Source of the DNA: Vibrio gazogenes
GTDB lineage: Bacteria; Pseudomonadota; Gammaproteobacteria; Enterobacterales; Vibrionaceae
Length of the DNA stretch: 64,000 bases
Direction: 5' to 3'
NCBI RefSeq assembly: GCF_002196515.1
Contig: NZ_CP018835.1
Location: 744,001 to 808,000 of the forward strand
The notes under the pieces are model-generated. The model saw nothing but the letters and a program-made list of their open reading frames with translations. It was not told the origin of the DNA and ran no database searches. Shown here in pieces: positions 9,287-18,884 of the stretch; within the stretch, counting starts at the first letter, position 1; the number at the start of each line of letters is the position of its first letter. The translations under genes were made by a program, and so were the position numbers.

Positions 9287-10614
9287 GATACGACTTCCTC
9301 CGGAGAGATCTCTGTAATCAGACTGAGTAAAGTTGACATCTTGCGATCCAACTCTAACCATTCATGTTCGGCAACCGAACCACTCACTATCCCTGCCCCG
9401 GCAAAAAGTTTGACCTGTTTATCCATGACCAGCGCACTGCGGATGGCAACACAGAATTCAGCACGTTGATGGCTGATATATCCGATCGAACCGGCATACC
9501 ATCCTCGGCAGAAAGGCTCATAACGTTCAATAAACGTTTTAGCGGCTTGTCTTGGCAGACCCGCGACGGCTGCGGTCGGTTGTAATGCGCCCAGTAACTG
9601 GACGCCATTAATGGTCGGATTTAATTCCGCCGTAATGTGACGTTTCAAATGTTGTACGCGACGCAGTTTCACCAACTCTGTTTCAGCACCAACGTCAACA
9701 GAACGCGCCAAAGGCGTTAAACGATCCACAATATCATCGACAACATACTGATTCTCCGTCACGTTCTTATCATCATGGATCAGCCAATCGGATAACGCCT
9801 GATCCTGTTGGATATCATCGCTTCTGCCGATGGTGCCAGCGAGCGCTTCGGTAAACAGCGCTTCTCCGTGGCGTTGATACAGACGTTCCGGCGTCGAACC
9901 GACAAAGCTATGCCGCTGGTCAATTGCCAGCAAGAAATGGAAGCTCTGATCATTTTGACGTCGGCTCTCTTTTAATAACTGTGCCGCCTGAATCGACTGC
10001 GTCAGTTGAAACGTAGACTGACGCGCCAAGACGACTTTATCAAACTGCTGTTGTGTCATCGCAGACAACGCCTGCTCAACTAACTGGCACCATTGAGCAC
10101 GCTGAGGCGCATGATCAACGGAAAGCACTTCAGTTGCAATCGGTGGTAAGGCCGGAATTTCATACTGAAGTTGCCGTAACGCCTGAATTGTCGTGTCACG
10201 CGCTTGAGTTAAATTGGCACATAAAAACCATGAATGCCCTTCGCGAATTAACTCGATTTGCGGCAGAAAGAAAAACGCTTCTTTACAGTGCGGATTTTTA
10301 GTTGTCCCGCCATCAAAGGAACGCCCGCCCCAAATACGCTGAGAGTCGGAGATCACCTGATAGGCAGGTGCGGGATCTGAAAACGTAACACACGCCCCCA
10401 GAGCCACCACTTCTTCTCGGCTGTCCCGATCTTGCCAATAGAATTTGGGAAATAAAGTTTGCGCGGCAAGCCAGTCTGGCAGAGCAAAATGAGGAGGGAA
10501 ATCAAGCGCCTGTTGGCATCGGCTTACCTGTGGAGAAGCCTGATGAATCTGGTGAATGAGTTGGTTTACTGCTTGGTAAAAATAAGACAAAGCGACCTCA
10601 ACTGAGAGAATCAA
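9283..10614 (-). CDS. menF: isochorismate synthase
   Basis: A chorismate-binding enzyme (about 440 residues) that isomerises chorismate to isochorismate, the first committed step to menaquinone. The C-terminal half shows QFDKVVLARQST, FVGSTPERLYQR, TEALAGTIGR and CRGWYAGSIGYI, all typical of MenF/EntC/PabB enzymes. It is the first gene of the operon. The start is uncertain: the longest frame opens with TTG at 10614, while another TTG 24 bases further in follows a GAGG. The neighbouring menD supports MenF over EntC. Confidence 0.9.
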   Translation of the reverse strand: MILSVEVALSYFYQAVNQLIHQIHQASPQVSRCQQALDFPPHFALPDWLAAQTLFPKFYWQDRDSREEVVALGACVTFSDPAPAYQVISDSQRIWGGRSFDGGTTKNPHCKEAFFFLPQIELIREGHSWFLCANLTQARDTTIQALRQLQYEIPALPPIATEVLSVDHAPQRAQWCQLVEQALSAMTQQQFDKVVLARQSTFQLTQSIQAAQLLKESRRQNDQSFHFLLAIDQRHSFVGSTPERLYQRHGEALFTEALAGTIGRSDDIQQDQALSDWLIHDDKNVTENQYVVDDIVDRLTPLARSVDVGAETELVKLRRVQHLKRHITAELNPTINGVQLLGALQPTAAVAGLPRQAAKTFIERYEPFCRGWYAGSIGYISHQRAEFCVAIRSALVMDKQVKLFAGAGIVSGSVAEHEWLELDRKMSTLLSLITEISPEEVVS

Positions 10615-10785
10615 TAACGACTCTATTGATTGATTTATCTGTTCCTGTCAAAGGATGTAAGCATTTTATGTCAGATGCTCCCGAAGCTCTAGCCCAGAAA
10701 TCAGATAATTTTAGATTTTTATTCTTTTAAAACATGATTTAGTGTAACTTAATAAAAAAATTCAATTATTTTCGGGGGAGCTGCC

Positions 10786-12000
10786 ATGCAAAATATTGGG
10801 ATGTCATTAAAACTTGATAATGTCTGCTACGACATTCGGGGTCCTGTACTCAAACATGCTAAACGAATGGAGGAAGAGGGACATAAAATCCTAAAGCTCA
10901 ATATCGGCAATCCGGCACCTTTTGGCTTTGATGCCCCTGATGAAATCCTCGTCGATGTCATTCGTAATCTGCCAACATCGCAAGGTTATTGCGACTCCAA
11001 AGGGATCTATTCTGCCCGTAAAGCCGTGGTGCAGCACTATCAGAAAAAAGGATTACGCGCCCTCGATGTCGAAGACGTGTATATCGGTAACGGTGCTTCT
11101 GAGCTGATCGTCATGTCAATGCAAGCGCTGTTGAATAATGGCGATGAAATGTTAGTACCGGCACCGGATTACCCACTGTGGACGGCCTCGGTCTCGCTCT
11201 CCGGCGGGAATGCGGTGCACTATCTGTGTGATGAAGAGTCAGACTGGTATCCCGATCTGGAAGACATTAAAAAGAAAATCACCCCGAACACCCGCGGTAT
11301 TGTACTCATCAACCCGAATAATCCGACAGGCGCGGTTTACAGCCGTGATTTTCTGTTGGAATTTATCGAAATTGCCCGGCAGCATAATCTGATTATCTTT
11401 GCCGATGAGATCTACGACAAGATTTTATACGACGGCGCAACCCATACACCGATCTCAACGCTCGCTGATGATGTCCTCATGGTGACATTCAACGGGCTGT
11501 CAAAAGCTTATCGTGTTTGTGGATTCAGAGGGGGCTGGATGTTCCTCACGGGTCCGAAACATCTTGCTGCGGGTTATGTCTCCGGGCTGGATATACTGGC
11601 GTCGATGCGCTTGTGTGCCAATGTGCCGATGCAACATGCGATTCAAACCGCGCTGGGCGGCTATCAGAGTATCAATGAACTGATTCTGCCCGGTGGCAGA
11701 TTATTAGAACAGCGCGATCGCGCATGGGAAATGATCAATCAGATTCCGGGCGTGTCCTGCGTCAAACCCAAAGGGGCGATGTATTTATTCCCGAAAATTG
11801 ATACCAAGATGTATAACATCCACGACGACCAGAAAATGGTGCTCGATTTTCTGATTCAGGAAAAAGTTTTACTGGTTCAGGGCAGCGGCTTCAACTGGCC
11901 GAAACCCGACCATTTCCGTATCGTCACACTGCCGCACGTTGAAGATCTGGAAATTGCCATCAGTCGTTTCGAGCAGTTCCTCTCGACTTACCGACAGTAA
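10786..12000 (+). CDS. alaA: alanine-forming glutamate-pyruvate aminotransferase AlaA
   Basis: A 404-residue class I/II PLP aminotransferase closely resembling E. coli AlaA (YfbQ), which makes alanine from pyruvate and glutamate. The PLP lysine lies in FNGLSKAYRVCGFRGGW, with INPNNPTGAVY and FADEIYDKILYDG at the usual distances. A strong GGGGGAG ribosome-binding site precedes the ATG. It is divergent from menF with a 171-bp shared regulatory gap and is followed by an 11-base C tract and a strong hairpin, so it appears monocistronic. Confidence 0.94.
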   Translation: MQNIGMSLKLDNVCYDIRGPVLKHAKRMEEEGHKILKLNIGNPAPFGFDAPDEILVDVIRNLPTSQGYCDSKGIYSARKAVVQHYQKKGLRALDVEDVYIGNGASELIVMSMQALLNNGDEMLVPAPDYPLWTASVSLSGGNAVHYLCDEESDWYPDLEDIKKKITPNTRGIVLINPNNPTGAVYSRDFLLEFIEIARQHNLIIFADEIYDKILYDGATHTPISTLADDVLMVTFNGLSKAYRVCGFRGGWMFLTGPKHLAAGYVSGLDILASMRLCANVPMQHAIQTALGGYQSINELILPGGRLLEQRDRAWEMINQIPGVSCVKPKGAMYLFPKIDTKMYNIHDDQKMVLDFLIQEKVLLVQGSGFNWPKPDHFRIVTLPHVEDLEIAISRFEQFLSTYRQ

Positions 12001-12059
12001 GCGACAAACCATCAGCTCATGGTGTGATCACTGACCTGACCCCCCCCCCCTGAAAATAG

Positions 12060-12090
12060 ATAGGCCCGAATATGATTCGGGCCTATTTAC
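12060..12090 (+). terminator. hairpin terminator after alaA
   Basis: A perfect 12-bp stem (ATAGGCCCGAAT / ATTCGGGCCTAT, 12060-12071 and 12075-12086) with a 3-base loop, followed by TTTAC. The U tract is short, so efficiency is uncertain. The 12087-12194 gap to the convergent ABC operon holds nothing else I recognise. Confidence 0.75.
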
Positions 12091-12194
12091 ATGCCAACGG
12101 ATAGACCAACAGCCAACCCAAAATAAACCAGTCAGTATTGGCGTGTTGTCATCCATGGTGGTATTGCAATCTACCGTGTTGCAATACGCCGTGT

Positions 12195-13646
12195 TTAATC
12201 AGAAGCGGTGAGCGGTTGGTCTGCCATCGCAGGCTCTTGCCCGCTGATCGGCACATCCGACGACAACTCGATAACCCGGTGACACACTTTGTTCAACATA
12301 TTGTGTTCATGGCTGACCAATAACAACGCACAATCAATTTCCCGGGCGGCTTCTAAGATCAGCGCCAGAGTTTCCTGAGCCGTGGACGGGTCTAACCGAG
12401 TGGTCGGTTCATCAGCGATCAGTAACTTGGGTTTCAACAGTAATACCCGCAAGATGGCAAACCGTTGTAATTCCCCACCGGAGACCTGACTGGCTGATTG
12501 TTGCAATAGTTTCGGATCTAAATGGAGCCGTTTCATCAATGCTTGCGGCACATCATCTGCAATCTGATAGCGACGGCAAATATCATCAACCAAAGTGCCT
12601 AAACTGACATGTGAAGCAAATGCACTCGGTGGATCCTGATAGAGTTTGAGCTTCTGACCGACGCCCAGTGGTTGCAGATATTCAATCTCTCCCGCAAGTG
12701 GTGCCCGTAAACCGAGAATCGCCTGACACAAGGTTGATTTACCGCATCCGCTTGGTCCACGGATCCCTAATACTTCCCCGGCCCGGAGTTCAAAAGACAA
12801 ATCTTCAAACAGAACCCGATTCTCAACTGCCATGGTTAATTGATGGACTCGCAATAACACCTCACCAGGCTGATGGTCATTGAGCATGGCCCAGTGACGA
12901 GGGTGCGCGTTGATCAACTGGCGCGTATACGCATGTTGTGGCTCCGCAAGAACAGCATCGGCTTTTCCCTGCTCGACCACATCGCCCTGTTGAATCACAA
13001 TGATGGTACCACCGAGTTGTTCTGCAACTTCAATATCATGGGTGACAGTCAACAACGCCCCCTGCTGACGGTACTGCTCTAACATGTCAACCAGACGTTC
13101 ACGGTTATGATCATCAAGCCCTTTGGTTGGCTCGTCAGCAATCAAAATTTCACCGCCACCGCTAACGGCACACACATAAGCCCCACGCTGTGCCATCCCG
13201 CCGGACAACTGAACCGGATATTTCGGCTCATGGCCACGCAGTCCGACAGAATCAAACAAGCGTGATGTCTGCGCTCGGCTTGTTTGCGCATCATGGTTGC
13301 GTAACAATGCCGGTACTTCCTCCGCCTGACGGGACAACGGCATCAAGGGATCGAGCGCGAGTGAAGGCTCCTGAGGCAAAATGGAGAAGACCCGCCCCCA
13401 TAAGTTTTCCCGTTCATGAACCGACATGGTATGCAGTGCCTGTCCTGACCACCAGATTTCCCCACGGCTGGTAAATGACGCCGGTAATGCCCCGATAATC
13501 GCTTTCAGCAGCAAACTCTTGCCGGCTCCGGTTTCGCCAAGAATGGTCAACGATTCACCATGCGCCAATGCCAGCGAGACCGGCCCGACGACACAGTGCT
13601 CTCCCAGCCAGACAGACAATTGCCGAACTTCAAGTAATGGTGTCAT
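12195..13646 (-). CDS. dual-domain ABC ATPase of a peptide/nickel-type importer
   Basis: A 483-residue protein with two complete ABC cassettes. The first has Walker A GETGAGKS and signature QLSGGMAQRG; the second has GPSGCGKST and QVSGGELQRF. It resembles DppD-DppF or NikD-NikE fused in one chain. It would power the two permeases encoded upstream (4-bp overlap with the nearest one). The C-terminus carries an acidic tail. Substrate (oligopeptide, nickel or a metal-opine complex) cannot be read from the sequence. Confidence 0.88.
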   Translation of the reverse strand: MTPLLEVRQLSVWLGEHCVVGPVSLALAHGESLTILGETGAGKSLLLKAIIGALPASFTSRGEIWWSGQALHTMSVHERENLWGRVFSILPQEPSLALDPLMPLSRQAEEVPALLRNHDAQTSRAQTSRLFDSVGLRGHEPKYPVQLSGGMAQRGAYVCAVSGGGEILIADEPTKGLDDHNRERLVDMLEQYRQQGALLTVTHDIEVAEQLGGTIIVIQQGDVVEQGKADAVLAEPQHAYTRQLINAHPRHWAMLNDHQPGEVLLRVHQLTMAVENRVLFEDLSFELRAGEVLGIRGPSGCGKSTLCQAILGLRAPLAGEIEYLQPLGVGQKLKLYQDPPSAFASHVSLGTLVDDICRRYQIADDVPQALMKRLHLDPKLLQQSASQVSGGELQRFAILRVLLLKPKLLIADEPTTRLDPSTAQETLALILEAAREIDCALLLVSHEHNMLNKVCHRVIELSSDVPISGQEPAMADQPLTASD

Positions 13647-14431
13647 GTCCGAGACCCTCGCTGTGCAAGTAGGTGAAATGAGAATATGAGCAGTGAAACA
13701 ACTACAATCGGCTGAAGTAGCACCCAGAATCCTTGATCATAATACCGAAATAGTTCCACCATCATCATGCCTAATTCTGCGTGTGGCGGACGTAACCCAA
13801 CATACAAAAAACCAAGCGCAGCCAGCGATAAAATGGCATGACCGGCCCCAAAACAGGACAAGGTATAGACGTCATTGCGGATTTCAGGCCAGATGTGACG
13901 CCGGAACAGATACCAGCGACTGAATCCGAACAGGCGCGAGGATTCAAATGCATCCGACAATACCGCCGCCTGTGTCTCGCTACGAATCACCCGGAAATAA
14001 TCCGCCCACATGGTGATTGAAATAGCAATAAACAGTAAGAAAAACGACCCCGGAAAAATCGCACCGAACAGCAACACCAGAACCAATCCGGGCAGTGCCA
14101 TGACGATATTCACCAACAGCGAAAAAATACGATCGACCCAACCTTTTTGCCATCCGGCCCAGACGCCGGAAATCGTCCCGAGCAATGATGCCGTTGTCAC
14201 ACACAACCCGGCCATCAGCAACGAGTTCATAATCGCATCGGCAAGGCGGGCGGCATTACTGCGACCATAATGATCGGTGCCAAGAATATCGTGCCAGTTG
14301 GGTTCAGCAAACGTCAGTTCAAGCTGCTGACGGGCAATATCCCCTTTAAACCAGAGCTTTTCAATCAAAACAAACGCCAACAAGATAGTCAGGATCGACA
14401 GACCGATCCATTGTGTCCGATAGAGTTTCAT
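13643..14431 (-). CDS. ABC permease, DppC/NikC type
   Basis: A 262-residue inner-membrane permease of the binding-protein-dependent transport family with about five to six helices. It has the N-terminal single helix then EPNWHDILGTDHYGRSNAARL, typical of the DppC/OppC/NikC branch. It overlaps the ATPase gene and the next permease gene by 4 bp each, so the operon is tightly coupled. It pairs with the DppB-type permease to form the membrane pore. Confidence 0.87.
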   Translation of the reverse strand: MKLYRTQWIGLSILTILLAFVLIEKLWFKGDIARQQLELTFAEPNWHDILGTDHYGRSNAARLADAIMNSLLMAGLCVTTASLLGTISGVWAGWQKGWVDRIFSLLVNIVMALPGLVLVLLFGAIFPGSFFLLFIAISITMWADYFRVIRSETQAAVLSDAFESSRLFGFSRWYLFRRHIWPEIRNDVYTLSCFGAGHAILSLAALGFLYVGLRPPHAELGMMMVELFRYYDQGFWVLLQPIVVVSLLIFSFHLLAQRGSRT

Positions 14432-15381
14432 GCCATCCCTCCGGCAACTGAGCGACGATAGCGCGGATCAAAGTGATACTGAACCAAATCAACCCCAGTA
14501 TTAATCACGACAAAAAATAATCCCATCATCAATGCCGCCCCCTGAATCACCGGAATATCCCGGCCGAATATGGCATGGGACAGCGCATGACCAATGCCCG
14601 GCCAAGAGAACAGGGACTCAATCATGACAATCCCTTCCACCAGCCCGACAGCCTGCACACCGATAAATGCCAGCAGTGGTAACGTAATATTACGCTGACC
14701 ATGATGCACATAAGTCTGCGATTCATTCAGACCTTTCAACCGCGCAAAATGGTAAAATGGTGCATCAAAAATTCGCTTTGCCGTATTACGGATCATTCGG
14801 TTCGACATGGCTGCCAGAGACAAAGCCAGTGCCAAAGCCGGAAGCAACACATGTTCAAAACGTCCGAACCCTGCCACAGGTAATAAATCAAGTTTCAACG
14901 CAAAACATAAGATCAGCACCAGCCCGATCAAAAAAACCGGCTGTGCCCGCATAAAACTTGAAATCAGTAACGTGACCCTGTCATGCCACTGCCCGGCATG
15001 GCGTGCACAGTAAATACCGATAGGAAAAGCAATCAACAGTGACAACCCCAGTGCAACCACGGCCAGCCACAATGAATAGCCCAAATGGTGCATAATTTTT
15101 GCTGTCACCGGTTCACCACTGACCATCGATTGACCCAGATTGAAATGGGCTAAATCCCACATCCAGCTCACATACTGCTCCCACACCGGACGATTCAGCC
15201 CCAGATCGGTCGCCACTCGCTGGGCTGACTCTAAATTCACATAGTCATGGCCATAACGGGCAGCAGCAATGCGAAACGCCATATCTCCGGGCAAAAATTT
15301 CATCATCACAAACGTCACTGTGCCGACTGACCAGCCGACAAATATCAACTGACAGAAACGTCTCAGTAATAGGTTAATCAT
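14428..15381 (-). CDS. ABC permease, DppB/NikB type
   Basis: A 317-residue permease opening MINLLLRRFCQLIFVGWSVG and showing FLPGDMAF, the usual DppB/NikB N-terminal pattern, and the EAA-like loop region FYHFARLKGLNESQTYVHH. It ends with VDLVQYHFDPRYR, common in this family. Overlaps with both neighbours (8 bp with the binding-protein gene) support a single transcript starting above the binding-protein gene. Confidence 0.87.
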   Translation of the reverse strand: MINLLLRRFCQLIFVGWSVGTVTFVMMKFLPGDMAFRIAAARYGHDYVNLESAQRVATDLGLNRPVWEQYVSWMWDLAHFNLGQSMVSGEPVTAKIMHHLGYSLWLAVVALGLSLLIAFPIGIYCARHAGQWHDRVTLLISSFMRAQPVFLIGLVLILCFALKLDLLPVAGFGRFEHVLLPALALALSLAAMSNRMIRNTAKRIFDAPFYHFARLKGLNESQTYVHHGQRNITLPLLAFIGVQAVGLVEGIVMIESLFSWPGIGHALSHAIFGRDIPVIQGAALMMGLFFVVINTGVDLVQYHFDPRYRRSVAGGMA

Positions 15382-16900
15382 TAATTTTCATCTCCTTCAG
15401 ACGATAATCAATCTCATACGGGTCAAAGGAGAATCCGGAGACACGTTTACTGACCGCGATCAATTGGTGACTGTAGGCAATCGGAATCACGGGCAGCTCA
15501 TCAGCCATTATTTGTGCAACCTGCTGAGACAACTGGTGGGCGACCTGCGGGTCGGATTCACTCAGAAGTTGGGTCAGGATGGCACGGATTTCTGGTGAAT
15601 CCCAGTTCATATGGCCCCAGTCACTGCCACGCGGAGAAGAGAAGTCATCATAAAGAATCGGCAGCGGGCTCCCCATCGTCCCGAAGTTACGCGCCACAAG
15701 CGCGATATCGAGCGTATTATCATGATGCTTCGCCGGAATCGCACTGGCGTTATCAATACTGACCTCAACCCGAATTCCCAGCAGTGCCAACTGGTTCTGG
15801 ATACTGGTTGCCAAAACAGGTAATTCAGGCCGGTTGGCATAAGTCACGAGCGTCAACGTGAACGGCTGACCATCACGCACTAACCAACCCTTGTCATCAT
15901 AAGACCAGCCCTGTTGCATCATCAGTGTTTTAGCTTGCTGAAGATTACGCTCACGTTTGAGGTTATCGACATGCCAGTTTGACTGTGAAGGCGAAAACAG
16001 CTGATAAGCTGCTGATCCCGGTAAACGCAGCACCGTGGAAGCCATCCCTTCACGGTCCAGCGCCAGACTGATCGCCTGTCGAACGGCCCGATGACGTAAT
16101 TGCGGATGAGCAAGATTCAGTTTCAGTAACACCGTTCGGGGTAACGCGAATGAATGCACCGTAACCTTTTTCGATTCACTTAATCCCTCTTCGCTAATCG
16201 GATCAATTGAATAAGCGATATCCGCCTGACCACTGCGCACTAACAATGCCCGACTTTCACTACGGTGCCCGGCCAGATAACTGACTGAATGGATATGTGC
16301 AGGCTCCCCCCAGTAATTCGGGTTTTGCGTGAGTTCAATTTTATGCGGCGGTTGAGCCAGAGAGACCACATATGCACCGGTGCCAATCACGGCTGTTCCA
16401 TCCGTTTCCTGACCCAGCGTCGCCGGAGAAACCATGCCCAAACTATAATGTGCAAGCACACTCAACAACGGACTATAAGGACGCGATAGCTTAATGACTA
16501 ACTCATGATTGTTCACCGCAATCGACTGAATCGGTACTTGCCGAATCACCCCCGGTTGCGTGCGTGCATAAGCTAAATTCTGCCGCACCGCTTCAGCATC
16601 AAGCGTTACACCATCATGAAAATGCACATCAGAACGAATGCGAAAACGCCATGTCAGATCATCATCTGAAGGGGTCCAGCCGGTGGCCAATAATGGCTGT
16701 ACCGTTCCATCCGGAAGAATGCGGGTTAAAGATTCGGTAACGCCGAGACGACTGTAAAGAAATCCATCTCTGGAAAGGTCGGTACCGTTAAACTCAAACG
16801 GCCCGGAAATGGTGAGTTGGGTATTATCCTGAGACTGACGATGTTGATATATCGCGATAGCGATGATGCAAATCACGACGACGAGCAATATTTTTTTCAT
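15374..16900 (-). CDS. extracellular solute-binding protein, family 5
   Basis: A 508-residue periplasmic binding protein of the DppA/OppA/NikA family. The start at 16900 gives a clean membrane anchor or signal (MKKILLVVVICIIAIAIY), and the family signature follows in FRIRSDVHFHDGVTLDAEAV. No lipobox is evident. An ATG at 16921 is an alternative; neither has a clear ribosome-binding site. It is the first gene of the four-gene importer operon. The ligand is unknown; the nickel/opine branch is a possibility from overall resemblance only. Confidence 0.82.
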   Translation of the reverse strand: MKKILLVVVICIIAIAIYQHRQSQDNTQLTISGPFEFNGTDLSRDGFLYSRLGVTESLTRILPDGTVQPLLATGWTPSDDDLTWRFRIRSDVHFHDGVTLDAEAVRQNLAYARTQPGVIRQVPIQSIAVNNHELVIKLSRPYSPLLSVLAHYSLGMVSPATLGQETDGTAVIGTGAYVVSLAQPPHKIELTQNPNYWGEPAHIHSVSYLAGHRSESRALLVRSGQADIAYSIDPISEEGLSESKKVTVHSFALPRTVLLKLNLAHPQLRHRAVRQAISLALDREGMASTVLRLPGSAAYQLFSPSQSNWHVDNLKRERNLQQAKTLMMQQGWSYDDKGWLVRDGQPFTLTLVTYANRPELPVLATSIQNQLALLGIRVEVSIDNASAIPAKHHDNTLDIALVARNFGTMGSPLPILYDDFSSPRGSDWGHMNWDSPEIRAILTQLLSESDPQVAHQLSQQVAQIMADELPVIPIAYSHQLIAVSKRVSGFSFDPYEIDYRLKEMKIND

Positions 16901-16928
16901 ACAAAATGAGTAAGTTATCATTAAATGG

Positions 16929-16960
16929 TATGTTATAACATATCAACACCTATATGTTAT
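16929..16960 (-). promoter_or_regulatory. palindromic operator-like site before the ABC importer
   Basis: A perfect 14-bp palindrome TATGTTATAACATA at 16929-16942 lies 28 bp before the importer start, with a second TATGTTAT half-site at 16953-16960 (24-bp spacing). The half-site TGTTATA resembles gammaproteobacterial Zur half-sites, but the spacing of halves is shorter than the known Zur box, so the regulator is left open. Confidence 0.45.
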
Positions 16961-17283
16961 TGCAATGATTTCTCATTTAACTATTGATAACGATTGATAT
17001 ATTTTTTGCATTGATGTGAACTCTGTTCAATCGTAGTGAGAATGATTTCCGTTTGTTGCAATAGCCAGTACAGCTCGGGGAACCTGTCATTGAAATCAGA
17101 GCAAGTCATATCCCAATGCTGATATGTGAGAATATATCAATTCAATCATCACCAAAGGTGACTCTATTTTTGACGCAACAGTGACCATGATTCAGAAATG
17201 TGAAACGTCGTTTCTTAATTGATCGATCTTATTAATTAATACGTATATTTTATTATATGAAACAAATAACACATGGATCAATT
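16961..17283. other. intergenic region between importer and pectate lyase
   Basis: An AT-rich divergent gap that must hold promoters for both flanking genes. I see a weak Fur-like stretch GAGAATGATTTCC near 17038 that is too degenerate to call, and a run of short A/T tracts near 17222-17256 before the lyase gene. No gene or RNA was recognised. Confidence 0.4.
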
Positions 17284-18597
17284 ATGAAATTTAAAATCAT
17301 CTCGCTATCGATGCTCATGGCCGTGAGCCATCTGGGTTTTGCTAAAAACCTATATATTGCCCCTTACGGTTCTGACAGTCATGCCGGCACACTCTCTTCC
17401 CCATTAAAAACCATTATGGCAGCACAAGCGGCTGCTTCAGCCGGTGATACGGTCTATATCCGAGGCGGTACTTATTATTTAAACAATTCGAATATCACCC
17501 AACACCAAAGTGTTCGCGCAATCGTCAACAATATCACCAAAGATAATATTCGCTATATTAACTATGGTTCCGAGCGACCAGTCTTCGACTTTTCGAATGT
17601 CAAACCGGCGAATTATCGCAATACGGCCTTTATGGTCCGGGCGGATAACTGCGTATTTAAAGGCTTTGATGTGGTTGGTGTACAGGTCACGATTGATGAT
17701 CATCACACTCAATCCGAAGCCTTTATGATCAACAAAGGCAATGGTAATCGCTTTGAGAACTTAGCGATTCATGATGGTATGGCCATTGGCTGGTACCTGG
17801 TTGCCGGCAGTAACAACTATGTCCTCAATGTCGATGCATACAATAACCGTGGATTAAACCATCACTCGAATGGTAACGTTGATGGGTTTGGGGTGCACCC
17901 AACCTCATCATCCTATACCGGCAATGTCATCAGCCATTCACGAGCCTGGTTTAACAGTGATGACGGTTTTGATCTCATCAATGCTGATGCCGCAGTCACC
18001 ATTGAATATAGCTGGGCTTTTTACAATGGTTATGACCAAGACTTCACCAGATTGGGTGATGGTAATGGTTTCAAAGCAGGCGGTTATGGCCGCAACGGCA
18101 GTGCCACACCCAGCGTCATTCCTCGCCACACTATTCGTTACAACTTAGCGGTACGTAATCGCTCTGCCGGTTTTTACGCCAATCACCATATCGGCGGACA
18201 GAATTGGATCAACAACACTTCGATTCGTAACCAAAGCGCGAACTACAATATGTTATCGACGCTTGATGACAACAGAACCGATGTGAAAGGCTACGGGCAC
18301 TACATGCGGAATAACTTAGGATTTGATGGTCACAACGAAGTCATCAATCTGGGCAACAACACCGAAAACGATATGATCTACAACTATTTCAACTTGCCCG
18401 TGACGATCACATCAAAAGATTTCCGCCGTCTGGATGAACGTGAGTTGATGTACCCGCGTCAAGCGGATGGTTCCCTCCCGAGAATCAAATACGCCCTGCT
18501 AAAACAAGGCAGTGATTTAATTGATGCCGGTATCTATGCCGGTGATAGTTATAAAGGCGTCGCACCTGATTTAGGCGCGTTTGAGTCTGATTATTAA
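17284..18597 (+). CDS. secreted pectate lyase, polysaccharide lyase family 9
   Basis: A 437-residue exported right-handed beta-helix protein. The signal peptide runs MKFKIISLSMLMAVSHLGFA, with cleavage expected before KNLYIAP. The PL9 calcium site is visible: Asp in NVDGFGVHP (residue 200) and three Asp in NSDDGFD (226, 227, 230), and the likely base Lys in NGFKAGG (264). This matches the Dickeya PelL/Pel9A pattern, so it should cleave polygalacturonate by beta-elimination. The frame opens at 17257, but the ATG at 17284 has GGA at 7 bases and starts directly in the signal peptide. Confidence 0.87.
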   Translation: MKFKIISLSMLMAVSHLGFAKNLYIAPYGSDSHAGTLSSPLKTIMAAQAAASAGDTVYIRGGTYYLNNSNITQHQSVRAIVNNITKDNIRYINYGSERPVFDFSNVKPANYRNTAFMVRADNCVFKGFDVVGVQVTIDDHHTQSEAFMINKGNGNRFENLAIHDGMAIGWYLVAGSNNYVLNVDAYNNRGLNHHSNGNVDGFGVHPTSSSYTGNVISHSRAWFNSDDGFDLINADAAVTIEYSWAFYNGYDQDFTRLGDGNGFKAGGYGRNGSATPSVIPRHTIRYNLAVRNRSAGFYANHHIGGQNWINNTSIRNQSANYNMLSTLDDNRTDVKGYGHYMRNNLGFDGHNEVINLGNNTENDMIYNYFNLPVTITSKDFRRLDERELMYPRQADGSLPRIKYALLKQGSDLIDAGIYAGDSYKGVAPDLGAFESDY

Positions 18598-18613
18598 TCA
18601 TTTACTTACAATG

Positions 18614-18644
18614 AAAAATGCAGCCTGAGTGCTGCATTTTTTTT
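18614..18644 (+). terminator. Rho-independent terminator after pectate lyase
   Basis: Stem AAAAATGCAGC / GCTGCATTTTT with a 6-base loop and a run of eight T, starting 17 bp after the stop codon. Confidence 0.92.
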
Positions 18645-18758
18645 GTTCCTGTTAGCATATCCTGAAAATTCGTCCTGAATTTCCCCTGAGATCATCGATC
18701 AATTTGGCGTCATTGATTCAGTGTTTCACCCCATTCAAATCAACCATCCAACAAAGAA

Positions 18759-18884
18759 AACCATTCCGGGAGAATGGTTAGGCTTTTCCGGGCAGGACGC
18801 CTGTAAAAGCCGGTTCTGGACAACATGCACCCAAGCCAAACAAACAAGATTTTCTGGTCACTCTTGCATCTTGGCAAGAGTGAC
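18759..18884. other. three consecutive hairpins in a gene-free stretch
   Basis: Three strong inverted repeats follow one another: AACCATTC/GAATGGTT (18759-18779), GGCTTTT/AAAAGCC with an inner CAGG-acg-CCTG stem (18781-18811), and an exact 11-bp stem GTCACTCTTGC/GCAAGAGTGAC (18857-18884). A weak 86-codon frame crosses them but has no ribosome-binding site. The 18598-19156 gap otherwise holds the terminator above, one GGACACACACC repeat and the chemoreceptor promoter region. The hairpins could belong to a structured RNA or a palindromic repeat element. Confidence 0.5.

Noticed and set aside
16929..16942. Zur box
   Set aside because: Half-site resembles Zur, but the two halves overlap instead of being spaced as in the known 15-bp core; kept only as a generic operator.
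17038..17050. Fur box before the ABC importer
   Set aside because: GAGAATGATTTCC matches only one half of the Fur consensus.
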